Positions 6,814 to 7,207 of a stretch of 7,207 nucleotides of DNA are shown here, piece by piece. Under the pieces are notes generated by a model. The model was given only the letters and a program-made list of their open reading frames with translations. It had not been told where the DNA came from and ran no database searches. The stretch spans positions 1-7,207 of the forward strand of contig CAZAQS010000242.1 of assembly GCA_964486825.1 (NCBI GenBank), in the 5' to 3' direction. The first letter of the stretch is position 1. Each line of letters opens with the position of its first letter. The DNA comes from CAZAQS01 sp964486825. Lineage in GTDB: Bacteria > Chloroflexota > Anaerolineae > Anaerolineales > UBA4823. Made by a program: the position numbers and the translations under genes.

Positions 6814-7207
6814 CTTACAAGCGCTGCTAGACGTTTTACCACCGAACATCTCAAGAGCTGTAAATGAAGCCAGCAACCGGGAGAACCTGGTAGAGGTGAT
6901 CCTGGACCTGGGGCGCGTGCCTACGGCGCGCTTTTTCGATCGAGAAGTGGTGCTCCTGGACACGGAAGTCACCCACGAAGAAATTGAATCGGTTGTCGAG
7001 CGCATCGGCGCTTTTGACGCCGATAACCGCGCCGGCATGGAGCGCACCCTGCATCGCATCGCTGCCATCCGCAACCGGCGCGGCAGCATCGTCGGCCTGA
7101 CCTGCCGCGTCGGGCGCGCCGTTTACGGCACAACCGATATCCTGAAAGATTTGATCGAGAGCGGCAAGAGCCTGCTGCTGCTCGGCCCGCCCGGGGTGGG
7201 CAAGACC
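6788..7207 (+). CDS. Ycf45/SpoIIIAA-like AAA ATPase (possible R3H protein), 5' part
   Basis: An open frame runs from ATG 6788 to the window edge, giving 140 residues with no stop. It begins MRQREITDDLQALLDVLPP and continues with LVEVILDLGRVPTARFF, RIGAFDADNRAGMERTLHRI and AIRNRRGSIVGLTCRVGRAV, then ends exactly in Walker A, GPPGVGKT (133-140). This N-terminal block is characteristic of the bacterial and cyanobacterial/plastid Ycf45-type ATPases related to sporulation protein SpoIIIAA. Full-length members in several phyla carry a C-terminal R3H single-stranded nucleic-acid-binding domain, but that part lies outside the window and cannot be confirmed. The cellular role is poorly defined. The start overlaps the preceding gene by 26 nt. 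The nearest purine-rich site is GGAGA (6770-6774), 13 nt upstream, so initiation may depend on coupling. The truncation is a window artefact. Confidence 0.85.
   Translation, partial: MRQREITDDLQALLDVLPPNISRAVNEASNRENLVEVILDLGRVPTARFFDREVVLLDTEVTHEEIESVVERIGAFDADNRAGMERTLHRIAAIRNRRGSIVGLTCRVGRAVYGTTDILKDLIESGKSLLLLGPPGVGKT

Overview
The window looks like chromosomal DNA from a GC-rich bacterium, most likely a member of the Chloroflexota, possibly the Anaerolineae class. That assignment is an inference. It rests on the style of the very large duplicated FtsX-type permease, the DXP-independent vitamin B6 genes, and the Ycf45/SpoIIIAA-like ATPase next to them. No rRNA or other taxonomic marker is present. 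All recognisable genes lie on the + strand and fall into two transcription units.

Unit 1 (about 1-4190) is an ABC transporter. It opens with an AT-rich leader (about 31% GC by hand count over 1-180) holding imperfect 17-bp tandem repeats, an alternating A/T tract, and a good sigma-70-type promoter whose -10 and start region are overlapped by a perfect 6-bp inverted repeat. A MacB/LolD-class ATPase follows, then a 1029-residue permease with two FtsX modules and an unusual hydrophobic block between them. The unit ends at a GC-rich hairpin followed by a T-rich stretch. ATPase and permease should form one transporter; the substrate cannot be read from sequence.

Unit 2 (about 4282 to the window end) starts from a second good promoter (TTGTCA-17-TAGAAT). 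It encodes PdxS and PdxT, the two subunits of pyridoxal 5'-phosphate synthase. Next comes a 322-residue protein that reads as two degenerate GNAT-like halves, and then the start of a Ycf45/SpoIIIAA-like AAA ATPase cut by the window edge exactly at its Walker A motif. The last three genes overlap by 20 and 26 nt, so co-translation is likely.

The core genes belong to known families and nothing here is clearly a new defence or mobile system. The points most worth a second look are the GNAT-like double protein lacking visible acetyl-CoA loops, its tight linkage to PLP synthase and a nucleic-acid-type ATPase, the inserted membrane block in the permease, and the repeat/operator-like leader. There are no tRNA or rRNA genes, insertion sequences or CRISPR arrays, and no gene-free stretch longer than 300 bases.
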